From positions 120,338-160,838 of the forward strand of contig JBBHKE010002511.1 in NCBI GenBank assembly GCA_037447655.1: a stretch of DNA of 40,501 nucleotides. The letters run 5' to 3'. This stretch comes from Zygnema cylindricum (lineage: Eukaryota > Streptophyta > Zygnematophyceae > Zygnematales > Zygnemataceae). Positions within the stretch are counted from its first letter, which is position 1, and each line of letters starts with the position of its first letter. A program made the position numbers and the translations under genes. The notes under the pieces were generated by a model. That model saw only the letters and a list, made by a program, of their open reading frames with translations, made no database searches and was not told the DNA's origin. Shown in pieces: positions 29,791-39,618 of the stretch.

Positions 29791-30590
29791 TTTGGTGTAG
29801 AAAGTCCTCGTGGTCCCCCAGCTGTACAGTCTTTTTCGCGTTTCCTAGCCAATGCAGGGCACGCGTCGATGACGTGGTCACTCTCTTTGCAGTACTTGCA
29901 AAAAAGTTGAGATCCTGCAATCATTGGAGGTTTCTTGGGAGAAGAGACAAAAAGCGCTGAACCATCATTAGAAACGACAGGGTTGTTAAGATTTAAGCGC
30001 GTCTCTTCGTGTAATAACCGATTAGTGAGATCTTCCAAAGTGACAGTCAACGTATCAGTACTGACTGTACTTGCAAAAGAGTTAAAAGAGAGAGGTAATC
30101 CACCCAAAATGACCCTTATGAGATCCTCATGCGTGATGTTGTAATTAATGCATTTAAGTCGTACAGCCAATAATTCAACCCTTTAAATAAACACAAGTAT
30201 AGATTCAGATTTATCTTTTTGCGCGCCGTTGAACTGTCGACATAGGGCCAATCGATGTGGCCAAATGTCAGTTTCGTAGGCGCGACACAATATCTGCCAC
30301 GCCTCATGAGAAGTCGTCGCGTCGCGAATCTGATTTGCAATTTGGCCGTCCAAAGAAAGTACAAGGCGAGACAGCGCGACAGAATCTTTTTCAATCCATG
30401 AAGCGACAGCTGTCTGAGTAGAAGCAAAGGTGGCGTCACCAGCTTCAAGAAGGACAGGCAACTTGACAGTGCCATTAATGTGTCCCAAATTTTTTCGAAA
30501 GAAAACATTGAGGCAACTTGACAGTGCCATTAATGTGTCCCCAAATTTTTTCGAAAGAAAACAAATGCTGGATTTAGAACTTCCAGTCAT
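29785..30590 (-). pseudogene. Copia gag region
   Basis: Starts at ATG 30590 (MTGSSKSS). A stop, TAA, lies at 30183-30185. The zinc knuckle CKYCKESDHVIDAC (C-x2-C-x4-H-x4-C) lies near 29880-29925. The frame differs by one base from the protease frame, switching around 29770-29800. That could be a mutation or an original frameshift site. A 55-bp tandem duplication with one extra C (30456-30565) disturbs the N-terminal part. Confidence 0.85.
30456..30565 (-). repeat. 55-bp tandem duplication inside gag
   Basis: AGGCAACTTGACAGTGCCAT begins at 30456 and again at 30511 and continues identically, except that the second copy has CCCC where the first has CCC. Neither the unit length nor the extra base keeps the frame. 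Confidence 0.9.
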
Positions 30591-30643
30591 AAAAATTTTC
30601 GCCGTGAAATTTCGGCACAGAGTTTCAGACAGACGAAGGGCTA

Positions 30644-30654
30644 GGCCCATAACC
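30644..30654 (-). other. Primer-binding site, half-tRNA-iMet type
   Basis: Directly after the 5' LTR the minus strand reads GGTTATGGGCC. This complements the anticodon region (GGCCCAUAACC) of plant initiator tRNA-Met rather than its 3' end. Drosophila copia and yeast Ty5 are known to prime from the cut 5' half of this tRNA. Confidence 0.75.
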
Positions 30655-31127
30655 TATTGAATGTGATGCCATAAAAGGCTGAAAATATTAAAGTGTCGAA
30701 AGTATCTAGAAAAGCCAAAACAAGAAAGACAATAAGATACATAAGACAGGGAAGAAAAGCAACGACAAACAAAGGACAAGTGAGAGGTTTGTCGTTCAAG
30801 TGGTCTTTGATTTAGATAAATATTCACGGCGGCACAAGAAAGTCTTATAGTAAGACGAGGTAAAGAGTAGCCGCAAAAAAAGGCTCTAAAAGGTACATCT
30901 AGCCTAGAGGGTAACTTAGGAAGGTACATCTAGTTATGGTAAAAGGAATCTAAGACTAAAGAGATTCCTACGCAAGAATCATCAATTCTAATAAAGGTAT
31001 GTACATTCCACTAAATAAAGTACAGAATGCCAAACCGAAGTACAACACTTATAGCGTAGCAAATAGAACTCTAAAAATAGTGTAGGAAACAACAAGTAGT
31101 GTAGAATGCTTTAATGGTATTTCAATA
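30655..31127 (-). repeat. 5' LTR of the copia element
   Basis: 473 bp. Its outer terminus reads TATTGAAATACC where the 3' LTR has TGTTGAAATACC, so the usual TG end has mutated. It is followed by the duplication GTATG at 31128-31132. Confidence 0.95.
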
Positions 31128-31271
31128 GTATGCGCGTGGTTAAAAATTGCAGCAGGCACACTTTTATTTTTTTTAATACATAACTTTGATGCTTTTGGTC
31201 AAAAAATTAAGATTTAAAATTTTCAAAATGTACATGTACTGTATGTATTCTGAACCTGTGCGTGTACGCTA

Positions 31272-31771
31272 CACCGTGAATCGTAATTAGAGTAAATTAC
31301 TCTAATTCGGTCGCTCGATATTTTGACTCTATCACATGAAATAGAGTAGATGATTATAATTTTATTATTATTCTATTTAAGGTAAAGTTTAATTAGCGTT
31401 TTCAATTATAATATAGCTTCATTTTAAATAGTGTGGAGTACGGACGACCTCTGACCGTGCAAAATTGTACTTTATTAAGTAAAAAAGTACAAATAATGAT
31501 TTAATACAGGCCGTTATCATGTAACTGCGTTTTAACTAACCGCGTAGTGCAAACGTCATAGTGACGATAAACTGTACGTTTTGCCAAATTCTGTACGAAT
31601 ACCTTATTTACAGTAGAGGATATTAGCGTGCCAAATTAGAGTACTTAAATTAATTAGAGTAAACTTCATAGTTGAAACAGCTCTATCACACAAATTAGCG
31701 TTCATTACTCTAATTTTTTTTTAAGTTTTTGTACTCTAATTTTTTCATTACACTAATTACGATTCGTGGTG
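31272..31771. mobile_element. TA-MITE M5, compact copy
   Basis: 500 bp from CACCGTGAATCGTAATTAGA (TA at 31270-31271) to CTAATTACGATTCGTGGTG, followed by AA in place of TA. It is uninterrupted and useful as the reference for M1-M4. Confidence 0.85.
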
Positions 31772-31773
31772 AA

Positions 31774-32602
31774 CTGTAATTTTTTTAGTTTAATAGAACA
31801 TGTACCTTTGTACTTTATCGTGCATTCCGTTGTTTTACAAGCTTACGGTTTTCTCAACTCGATCACAGTTTAAACTCATCGTTTTAACAAGTGTAAAAAT
31901 GTTTAAAAGGTAAAAAAACGTCGTCTGCCAACAACGGTGCTTGTTACAAGTATAGAATAAAATGATTGGTCGGCAAATGATCGTGACCTCGTCGTGTCGG
32001 GTGTACGGCTGGGAGCTTTTTCCCAGGCGCCGAACCCTGTCCTAGGGTTTGAGACCCTGGCTTGCTTTGAAATGTAACGTAACCGACATTATTTGTAGGT
32101 GTGTGTACTTTGATGGTACCTTTTGTAGTGACGAGTATCGAGATGGACTGGTCAATCCTCGATTTTCAATATCGGGAGAAGTTTGTCGATATGACAGTTC
32201 TAACTTTATTGATATGACAGATCTATCCCGTAGCAGCAACGTGGCAATTTCATGATTAACGTTATTTTTGCTTAAAGGTTTAAAATCTCATGAAATGCAC
32301 CTAATTTAATTATAAAAACCACATTAGGAACCATGTTAGAAATAGGTATGGTTAGTGGCACTTGTTTCAATTGAGTTAATCAATGTACGCGAGATTTTAT
32401 TTAATAAAAGCACGTGTGACAAGTGTGATAAAAACGAATCCTACTATGAAACCTATAATTTTGACATTCATATACAAGGAAAAGCCATGAAGTATTTCAA
32501 TTACACACTCCTCCTTCCTCTAGCCTTTACGGTTCCCTTACTTTCCTTTATGTTTGAACACTGGAATTAGAATGTACGAATCATGTTGTTGACAATGCAG
32601 TA
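31774..32602. other. Unassigned DNA with short hairpins
   Basis: No gene supported. Two small inverted repeats stand close together: CTGGGAGCTTTTTCCCAG near 32008 and CCCTGTCCTAGGG near 32035. The rest is AT-rich with short open frames lacking motifs. Confidence 0.35.
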
Positions 32603-32819
32603 CACCGTGAATCGGTATTAGTGTTAATATTATTTTAGTCTTTTTAAACATCTTTTCTCCGCACACGCATGTCTGTTTTAGATCTGACGTTTGCGATTGA
32701 AATGTAAGATTCTCAACTTCCGATTGACGGTCTCAAATTGGAAATATGACAAGATTGTACGGAGAAAATATGTTTTTAGTGGCGAAAAACAATATTAACA
32801 CTAATAGCGATGCATGGTG
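32603..32819. mobile_element. Small palindromic TA-MITE, copy N5
   Basis: TA flanks CACCGTGAATCGGTATTAGTG and CTAATAGCGATGCATGGTG. The inner arms CTTTTCTCCGCACACGCATG and GTACGGAGAAAATATG match the N family. Confidence 0.85.
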
Positions 32820-32821
32820 TA

Positions 32822-33440
32822 CTGTAGAGATACCCCATCGGCGCAATTCTAGTATATACCATAGCGATACACTGCTTAACAATACGCGTATGTAATCCGT
32901 ATATGTGTGGTTCAGTGTTGTTCAAATCATGCGATTTTTTCAATCTTTCCGATTAAAACGTATAATTCGTGACGGTTTTAAAAATTGCAAAAAAACATCT
33001 ACTGTAAATAGAAACTGGCAATTTACAAGAAAAATACAATATTTTCCGTAATATGAACGGTTTTTTACAGAAATGTACGGAATTCGAGGAAAGGATACGT
33101 CGTAGTTATTGATACTTTTTGTTAGCGAACTAAACATGAATAACACGGAAATTGTACGTCTCTTCATCCAAAATGTACGCACATTTTTGAAAAGAGACGT
33201 TGAAACGTCACCCTATTTTCGCGCGGTAAGTTTGAAAATTATACGGGCGTCTTCTTCAAATTTTTTTGAAAGAAGCCGCCATAAAATAATGAAAACCAAA
33301 CCGCAAGAAAGTTACCTCCCTATATCCTACCCTCCTCCCTCCTCCCTCCCAAGCTTTTTACTATCCTCTCTTCTAGACTTCGACAGAAGCAACCATGCCC
33401 ATAAATTAAGGAGAGGAGTGGGAGTACGTTAAGGCTTCAG
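32822..33440. other. Flank upstream of the hAT transposase relic
   Basis: AT-rich DNA without a supported gene. ACGTCACCCTA at about 33205 resembles a PIF/Harbinger-like right end but has no partner. A short inverted repeat (GGCGTCTTCTTCAAA / TTTGAAAGAAGCCGCC) sits at 33245-33282. A CT-rich stretch follows at 33315-33370. Confidence 0.35.
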
Positions 33441-35446
33441 ATGGTGGGAATCTTGTGGCCAACCTATTATGTATTTGTATTTGTTGCAATTTCGAATATA
33501 ACGCCCAAACGACGAGGATCAGAAATCATCTCCTTGGAAACGTCAAGAATGCAGGGTTTTAGAGCCTGCACAATGTGTCCACATGAGGTGAAAGAGGAGT
33601 TTAGTGCGTTGGAAACCTATAAATATGCAAATTCCTCTCAAACATGTGTAATGTGCGACTTGGATGATCTCACCAACACTTTCCCACCAATTCCGAGTAC
33701 CAAAGTAAGAGGTGTGCATACTAAAATAAAAAATGCATTTAATAGGCAAAATAAGAAAGAGGTGGATTTAGCCTGGGCCACTACTTTCTTCCCAAATGGG
33801 TTGTCGTTCCGATTTTTAGAGGATCCATATTTCAAGGCAGCGGTGCATAAGACCGGTGATCTAGGTGGATCTTACAAGTTACCGATCCGTAGTGCAATAA
33901 CAAATCGTCTCCTTTTAGAGACCAAGGCGAAGGTGAAGAAAGAATTGACAAGTTACGAGGAAACTATTTGTGTCACCGGTGCCACGGTCACATCAAACGG
34001 GTGGACAGCAACATACGATATAACTCTCCTAAATATTATAGCTGTCACCCCAAAAGGTGACATGTTTTAGACAGCAGTAGACACGAGTGGGCATATTAAG
34101 AACGCCGACTACATAAGCCAGCTGTTGGAAAAGGGAGTACTTGCTAAAAGGGTGGAGAATGTGGTGCAAATTATTACCGATTCTGGCCCACTAAACAAGC
34201 TGTAGCCTCGTTGCTCGCGGCAAAGTACCCTTCTATCACGTGGACGCCATGGGCTGCACACGTTCTCGACTTGATGTTGGAAGATTGGAGTAGTTTGTCA
34301 TTTATATCCAAACTTGTCCGAGAGGCAAAAGAAATTTTGAAATTCATCACTAATCATAGTATGAGTGTAGCGATATTCAATCAAATTTTTGAGCTTCGGC
34401 TTCTGAAACATTGAGAGACTAAGTTTGCCACAAGTTTTATTACGCTCCAGAGGTTATTAGATGTGAAAGAGAGTTTGGAGCGTTTGATGTTTGACGACAA
34501 ATTCAAGGAATGGGTGGGCAAGCCTATGTACAGGATATATGGGGCTAAGATTAGGTGCTACATTTTAGGCACGAAGTTTTGGGTTAGAATGAGTGAGGCC
34601 GTGTCAATTTCAAAACCCGTGGTAAGGTCAATGAGGGAATGCGACAAAGGTGGCTCGAATGTGGGGAAGGTTTACCACGGTTTTTACGTGACTGGACAGT
34701 TTTTGGAGAATTTAGCTTGCGGTGGAGGAGGTAGTATTCACGAGGGCATGCAGATTTTGGAAGAGTTGAAGACCGCTTGGGTGGCGAGGTGGAAGATGGC
34801 GTATAGTCCCATTTATGCGGTCGGCTTTGTACTTGATCTGGAAATGCATATGGGCAACGTGCAAACGCGACAGTTATGGAAGGTTTTCAAACAATGTTAT
34901 AGAGGATGCTTCCAAATGTGGAGGGGATAAAAGACGCCTGCGTAGAGTTGTCAAAATATTTAGGTTTTGAGGGAGTTTTTGGTAGGGAAGTTACACTATC
35001 TTGTGGAAAGAAGACGCCGACGTGGAAGTGGTGGCAAGAGTTTGGCTCTGCCACTCCTATCTTGCAGAAGGTTGAATGACACTTCTATCTTGTAGAAGGT
35101 TGCAGTAAAGATACTTGCACAATTATCTTGCAGAAGGTTGAATGACACTTCTATCTTGTAGAAGGTTGCAGTAAAGATACTTGCACAATGCTCAGCTGCG
35201 AGCTCCTGTTAGCGGAATCGGTCAATATATGACCATAAACACTCTATGAAAATAAATAGATTAACGGCTAAAGGGGCTAATGATTTGGCATTGGTTTTCA
35301 CTAATCTCAGACTGTTAAAAAATACTAAGGATGTTAATTATGAAGAGAGCATGATGGCATGGGAAGAAGAGGAAGGGGAGGTAGGGGAAGAGGGTTCGGA
35401 TGAAGACATCATGGACGTTGATGTATGGGAAGAGGATTTAGAGTAG
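33441..35446 (+). pseudogene. hAT transposase (DUF659-type) relic
   Basis: An ATG at 33441 opens 209 codons with FRACTMCPHEVKEEF, a segment that follows the BED finger in this family, and ends at TAG 34068. The homology continues (VVQIITDSG) to TAG 34203. It then shifts frame into SLLAAKYPS and TPWAAHVLDLMLED (34239-34280), resembling the DUF659 block TPCAAHCLDLMLED. TGA 34412 and TAA 34928 follow. The C-terminal dimerisation block (WKWWQEFG, RNRSIYDHKHS, TNLRLLKN) lies at 35020-35320 with a TAG before RNRS, and the end is acidic. At least one frameshift and five stops make it non-functional. The N-terminal zinc finger and the element's terminal repeats were not found. Confidence 0.85.
35059..35187 (+). 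repeat. About 64-bp tandem duplication in the transposase relic
   Basis: ATCTTGCAGAAGGTTGAATG and the following bases to CTTGCACAA occur twice in a row. Each unit itself contains two related pieces (ATCTTGCAGAAGGTTG and ATCTTGTAGAAGGTTG), so repeated slippage is likely. Confidence 0.85.
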
Positions 35447-36045
35447 AGATAGATGAAAAATATGCACATTTTTTTTATTTTAATTTGATTGCTCTTTTTT
35501 TAATATTTTGCTTTTTATGTCGTGCAATGCTTAATGTTAATAATGTCATTTGTACATGGTCTGTACTTTATTTTGTTGCAGTCATGTGCTGTCTAATAGA
35601 TAGAGAGAGAAGGCAGCCATGGCTGTGTGTCAGGTGGCTCAGACACACGGAATTTGATAAATATATGCCCTTGACGTTGGAACCAGGGTGTGCCAAAGTC
35701 CTGGCAGAGCCTAGTCCTAGCACAGCCTACTTTCACATTCTCTGCTACCAGTTGATGAAGGAATTCCGGTATCAACATGGAGTGTCATATTTATTTAAAT
35801 ATTTATAATTATTTAGCTCTCATTTAAGGGAAAACTTACAAACTGCGCTATATGTAAAAATCTGTTTGTTTTAATTGTACGGAGCTGTACGGATGAAAAT
35901 TCATTAACGATTTTTTACGATTTGTTCAAAAGGTTCAATGCGTTCGTTACGCATAATTCTTCACAATTGAAACGTTCGCACTAATCGCTATGAACAACTA
36001 TGTTGTGGTTAGTTGGTTACCGACACACACCATGCCGACACATAC
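35447..36045. other. Downstream flank of the transposase relic
   Basis: T-rich DNA, then 35610-35790 with a more mixed composition and no protein motif. I could not identify the right terminal repeat of the hAT element here. Confidence 0.35.
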
Positions 36046-36590
36046 CATAGTTCAAAAGTAGGCGTTTTTTTGTAGGCCTTTGGTAGGCGCACAAAACTTG
36101 GCACTAAACTCGCGTAGAGTAGGCATACTGTATGGTGTTCGTTGTGGACACTCTTGTACGGACGTACGAATCTGACGTATGATCATAGTTCAGCGCACGC
36201 CGACGGACGAAATTTTTTAGCGAACTAAAACACGCGGACGTTCAAAATTGCAGACGCTAATATGACAGATAGTCCTATCGTAAGTTGTATTATGGGCTTT
36301 TCATGTGATCTTCTTAGATCACTACTTTGATCAGAGACCGTCCGATTTCCTGAATCTAACGGTTTCAATAAGTTTTACCTCAAAACTCACAGAAATTGTT
36401 TTTTTTGTCCGATTTTTTTTCAAAATTTAGACATGACGTTTAATTCTCTATCGATCGATGTGCAACTCAACCCTGTAACTATTTTTTTTCATTTTTCGAC
36501 CAATACAATATGGGTCTTAAGGGCATATTGTATGTTTTGCATACAATAGGCATATTGTATGGGCCTACTTTCACCTACTTTTGAACTATG
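36046..36590 (+). mobile_element. hAT-like MITE, copy E, best preserved
   Basis: 545 bp with a perfect 17-bp start/end pair (CATAGTTCAAAAGTAGG). The exact 8-bp duplication ACACATAC lies on both sides (36038-36045 and 36591-36598). It contains all blocks found in parts of copies A-D. There is no coding sequence of note. Confidence 0.95.
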
Positions 36591-36598
36591 ACACATAC

Positions 36599-37430
36599 CA
36601 TATTAAAAAGACTAATCGTACTGTACTTTTGGACTATTCTTGCACAGTCCCAGCCTATCCGTACAAGGTTCGATGCGCAGAACTGTCCACCGCCGCTTTG
36701 CTTCCGACACGTGGCTATACACGAATCTTGTCGTACGGATGTTACCGATCACGTAGCTGACGCAAGCCTCGTACAATAAAATCGTGTTCAATTATAGGTA
36801 CGGTTTCTGACACTCTCCGACGTCACGTCTTTTTCACGTCACTGAGCTTCCATTTGAGATATGCTGTTTGCTTTACTGCGTCCCTTTCTTTCTTTCCTTT
36901 TGAAGACTACAGTACAGTACAGTACTGTACTGTAGTGTCTGAGGGGAAAAAAAAAAAGATTTGCAAGAACAGTAATTAACGAAATCTATTATGTTTCCAA
37001 AATTAGTGGTAAAGTCTTTATTTATTTTGATAAAAAGTGACTCTTTTTTGTTTCCGTAACCCTCTTCGAAGTAATTTAGGGTAAAGGTTGGACTCAAAAG
37101 TGAATAGGAAAAAAGGTTGGGAAAAAAAAGAAGAAAAAAGAGAAAAAAAGGAGCTAAAACTAAAACTAAAACTAAAACTCATAGTCGAACAAGGTGGCCT
37201 TCAATTTTTTGGGGCTTTTAAACATTAAATAAGGTGGGCTCTCTTTTGTACAATGTGGAACAATGTTGTGAATCTAACAACGGTTGTATTTTGTTTTTGT
37301 CTTCACATGCGTCACTTGTGTTTTGTTTGTTTGTTTGTTTCCTCATTTGTCTATTTTTATGTAACGAAGCAAGCTGTCCATTTTTTTGTTTCTTGCATTG
37401 AGTCATGCTACGGAAATAGACTTAAAATAA
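36599..37430. other. Intergenic DNA with a GTAC palindrome and CTAAAA repeats
   Basis: A 22-bp perfect palindrome (TACAGTACAGT and its complement) lies at 36913-36934. Four CTAAAA units lie at 37154-37179. The rest is AT-rich without a supported gene. Confidence 0.45.
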
Positions 37431-37437
37431 AGTAGTT

Positions 37438-37640
37438 TTGTCTCTCTCTATCTCCTCTCTTTACCACTCCCTTCCCCTCTCCCTTCCCCTCTCCCTCTTT
37501 TCTTCTCCTTCCTCTCTCCATTATTCTCCTTCACTTTCCCTCCCCCTGTTCCTCCTTCTTACCTCTTCCTCCTCAATCCTCCTTCCCTCTCTCCCTCTCC
37601 CCCTCTCCCTTCTGCCCCTCTCCCCCTTGCTTACCTCATC
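37438..37640. repeat. Polypyrimidine tract (CTCTCCCT-type)
   Basis: About 200 bp of almost only C and T with CCCTTCC and CTCTCC units, similar to the leader at 5870-6034. It could be a 5' leader or intron tract of an unseen gene, or a simple repeat. Confidence 0.6.
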
Positions 37641-37821
37641 TTATGTTAGGAATGAGATCCCTCCTATTACAATGCGATGGCTTGAAAATTGAAAAGTTTT
37701 ACAAATGCGCCATTACAGTTTTCCGATCTTGTCCATTGTTATCATATTTTAGTTCCTGACTTTAGAGCTTTTGTTTTGCTTTCAGCATCATGGATCTTCC
37801 CCCTTTTTAAAATATCTAATT

Positions 37822-37980
37822 CTTGATCGAAATTGAAATTGAAACTGAAATTGAAATCGAGATCGAAATCGACATGCAAATCTAAATTCAAATTCAAATT
37901 TAAATTTAAATTCAGATTCGAATTCGAATTCGAATTCGAATTTAAATTCAAACTCAAAATCTAACTGAAACTGCAATTGA
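37822..37980. repeat. Degenerate hexanucleotide repeat (GAATTC/AAATTG-like)
   Basis: GAAATT, CAAATT, AAATTC and GAATTC units repeat about 25 times with drift. The minus strand reads as Asn-Leu/Asn-Ser or Phe-Glu repeats in different frames, which is a by-product of the 6-bp period and not evidence for protein. Confidence 0.85.
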
Positions 37981-38716
37981 ATTGTGCTTTTTCGACTTTA
38001 GTCTTTGTCATATGTTTATGCTACATGAAAATTGCAAATAATTTGACTTCAATAGAGATTCTGATTTCCAAATTAAATAATTTGACCTGAGCAGATTTTT
38101 ATTTCCAATACAGGAAATTGTAAACTACCATGTAACAATCTTTCAATTCTCAGGTAAATGTAAATAAAATGTTTCACTTGCAGCACAAAGTTATTCTTTA
38201 ACCTCAATCGCTCTTGTTGTTGCTAAGTGTAAATTTTCAATTCACCCGTTATTGCTTCAAGTTTCTCAAGAATGGATTCAAAATTAAAATTTTGTTTCAA
38301 GTCCATCCTCGCATTTTAGCCCCGATTGAAAATCTGCTTCGATCTTCAGTTGAATTTATCTTTGGTCATTAATAATTTCTACATTTCGTTATAATTCTAT
38401 TTAATGTGATTTTCAGGTTTTCTGGGTAATTTTCATGTCAATTTAAAATTGAATAAAATTTTACTGTGATTAACTTCTGTTTTTTTTTTTGCCATTTATT
38501 TTTTCTATTTAGAAATGTCTTAATAACTCAATATCAAGTAGCTTTTGATACCTGCTTCAGAGAAAGACCCTGATTGTCTTTCCTCGTTGATCCGTGTATT
38601 TTATTTTAAATTAGGAGTTTTCTTAAGTGAAGTGTGGAGATTGAATGGTTTATACGAAGCATTGTTTTCCCAAAAGAGAATTGGAATGAGAAAACGTTTT
38701 TTTGAAAAGGCCACTT
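37981..38716. other. AT-rich DNA, nothing recognised
   Basis: Low-GC DNA with frequent TTTCAA and AATTGA motifs, possibly a decayed extension of the preceding repeat or intronic. No open frame or element ends are supported. Confidence 0.4.
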
Positions 38717-38924
38717 CACTGTGAATTGCGTTAATAAAACTAATTTCATCCTGGTTTTTTTTGCCCTCTAATCACAAAAATAGAGTTACTAATAATCATT
38801 CCTTTTTTTTTTTACACCATTTTTTTTTGCGGTTCACAATTGCTCTCGTCATGTGGACCAGAAATATTAACACTGGAAAAGTTCTCATATGAATTATTTT
38901 TAACTCTAAAAGCGATTCATAGTG
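38717..38924. mobile_element. Old TA-MITE copy
   Basis: CACTGTGAATTGCGTTAATA on the left and CTCTAAAAGCGATTCATAGTG on the right, before TA. These are diverged versions of the CACCGTGAATCGC ends. About 208 bp. The left TA is lost. Confidence 0.55.
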
Positions 38925-39221
38925 TAATATACACAGAATGAACAAAGAATCATTTACATTTGACATAAAAAAGAGCAGTACTCATGCCTTTTTGGAGTTT
39001 TTATGTTCCTCACCTCTTACTTGCTTATTTTCATCCTTTCCCCTTTTCTTAATTTCCTCTTTTCTTACGATCTTTTTTTTCCCCTTCTCCTTTTATTCCT
39101 TTCCACTTTTCTTTTATAATTCCCCTTTTCTGTGAAAGATGACACATGCTAAGGATTCAAATTTGGTAAATTTGATAATGTCTCTTGATTAGATTAATGT
39201 CATGGATCCATTTTCCAGATA

Positions 39222-39341
39222 CATTTAAATAGTCAATGTGAATGCCTTTTTACGAAAAGGTTGGCGATTTTTGAGAAAAATCATTTAAATAGTCAATTTG
39301 AATGCGGTTTTCACAAAAAGTTGGGTAACTTTCAGGAAAAC
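39222..39341 (+). repeat. 60-bp tandem duplication at a probable exon edge
   Basis: CATTTAAATAGTCAAT begins at 39222 and 39282 with parallel sequence after each. The splice acceptor used for the next exon (TTTCAG, 39330-39335) occurs only in the second copy. The first has TTTGAG at that place. Confidence 0.8.
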
Positions 39342-39517
39342 CACGAGATGGAAATTGAAATGGAGTGCGAGTTTACTCCGACGAGTGTGAAAAAAGAACA
39401 AAAAAATATGACTCCTGGGCGGAGAATAAAAGGAAATCGTATTTATGATTCGGAAATCGGAGAGACTTGCCATTGGTGTCGACAAAAAACTATCGGTGAC
39501 CACATTCAGTGTTCCAG
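39336..39517 (+). CDS. Exon of a CDCA7-like 4CXXC zinc-finger protein
   Basis: Preceded by GTAACTTTCAG and followed by CCAG|GTTTTT. The exon codes an acidic stretch (ENHEMEIEMECE), then a basic one (MTPGRRIKGN), then RIYDSEIGETCHWCRQKT and a further Cys. The pattern R-x-YDS...G-x-TCH-x-CRQKT is the signature of the CDCA7 zinc finger (zf-4CXXC_R1). In animals and plants these proteins bind DNA and work with HELLS/DDM1-type remodellers in DNA methylation. The usual CHQC is CHWC here. Upstream exons were not found, so the gene is partial or broken. Confidence in the family is good. Whether the gene is functional is unknown. Confidence 0.7.
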
Positions 39518-39618
39518 GTTTTTTATTCTCTCTCGCTCTTCTTGTTTTCATTAATTTTTCGCTTTTTATTTTTTTTGCTGTCTTTTTCTCCCTTTCCCTT
39601 TTTTTTTTTTTTTCAGGC
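39518..39618 (+). other. 101-nt intron of the CDCA7-like gene
   Basis: A GT start (GTTTTTTATTC), a very pyrimidine-rich body and a 15-T tract before CAG. Removing it joins AG|G and keeps the frame. Confidence 0.65.

Larger units (their letters stand above)
25487..31127 (-). mobile_element. Ty1/copia LTR retrotransposon, full length, decayed
   Basis: 5641 bp with LTRs at both ends, flanked by the 5-bp duplication GTATG (25482-25486 and 31128-31132). Reading on the minus strand, the order is LTR, primer site, gag with zinc knuckle, protease, integrase, reverse transcriptase, RNase H, polypurine tract, LTR. Integrase before reverse transcriptase defines Ty1/copia. The coding region has in-frame stops and at least one frameshift, so this copy cannot encode its own proteins. 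The LTRs are still alike, with roughly twenty differences by eye over 472 bp, so insertion was fairly recent compared with most MITEs here. Confidence 0.95.

Noticed and set aside
29770-29800. Programmed frameshift between copia gag and protease
   Set aside because: No clear slippery heptamer with downstream structure. With several other lesions, a simple indel is more likely.
32003-35710. Terminal repeats for the hAT transposase relic (CCTAGGGTTTGAGACCCTGG and CCAGGGTGTGCC)
   Set aside because: The right piece is in the wrong orientation for an inverted pair, the match is weak and no 8-bp duplication was found.
37154-37179. CTAAAA repeats as interstitial telomere sequence
   Set aside because: Only four units of TTTTAG, lacking the G run of plant or algal telomere repeats (TTTAGGG, TTTTAGGG).
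37742-37976. Overlapping frames coding Asn-Leu and Phe-Glu repeats
   Set aside because: Pure consequence of the 6-bp repeat, read in any frame.
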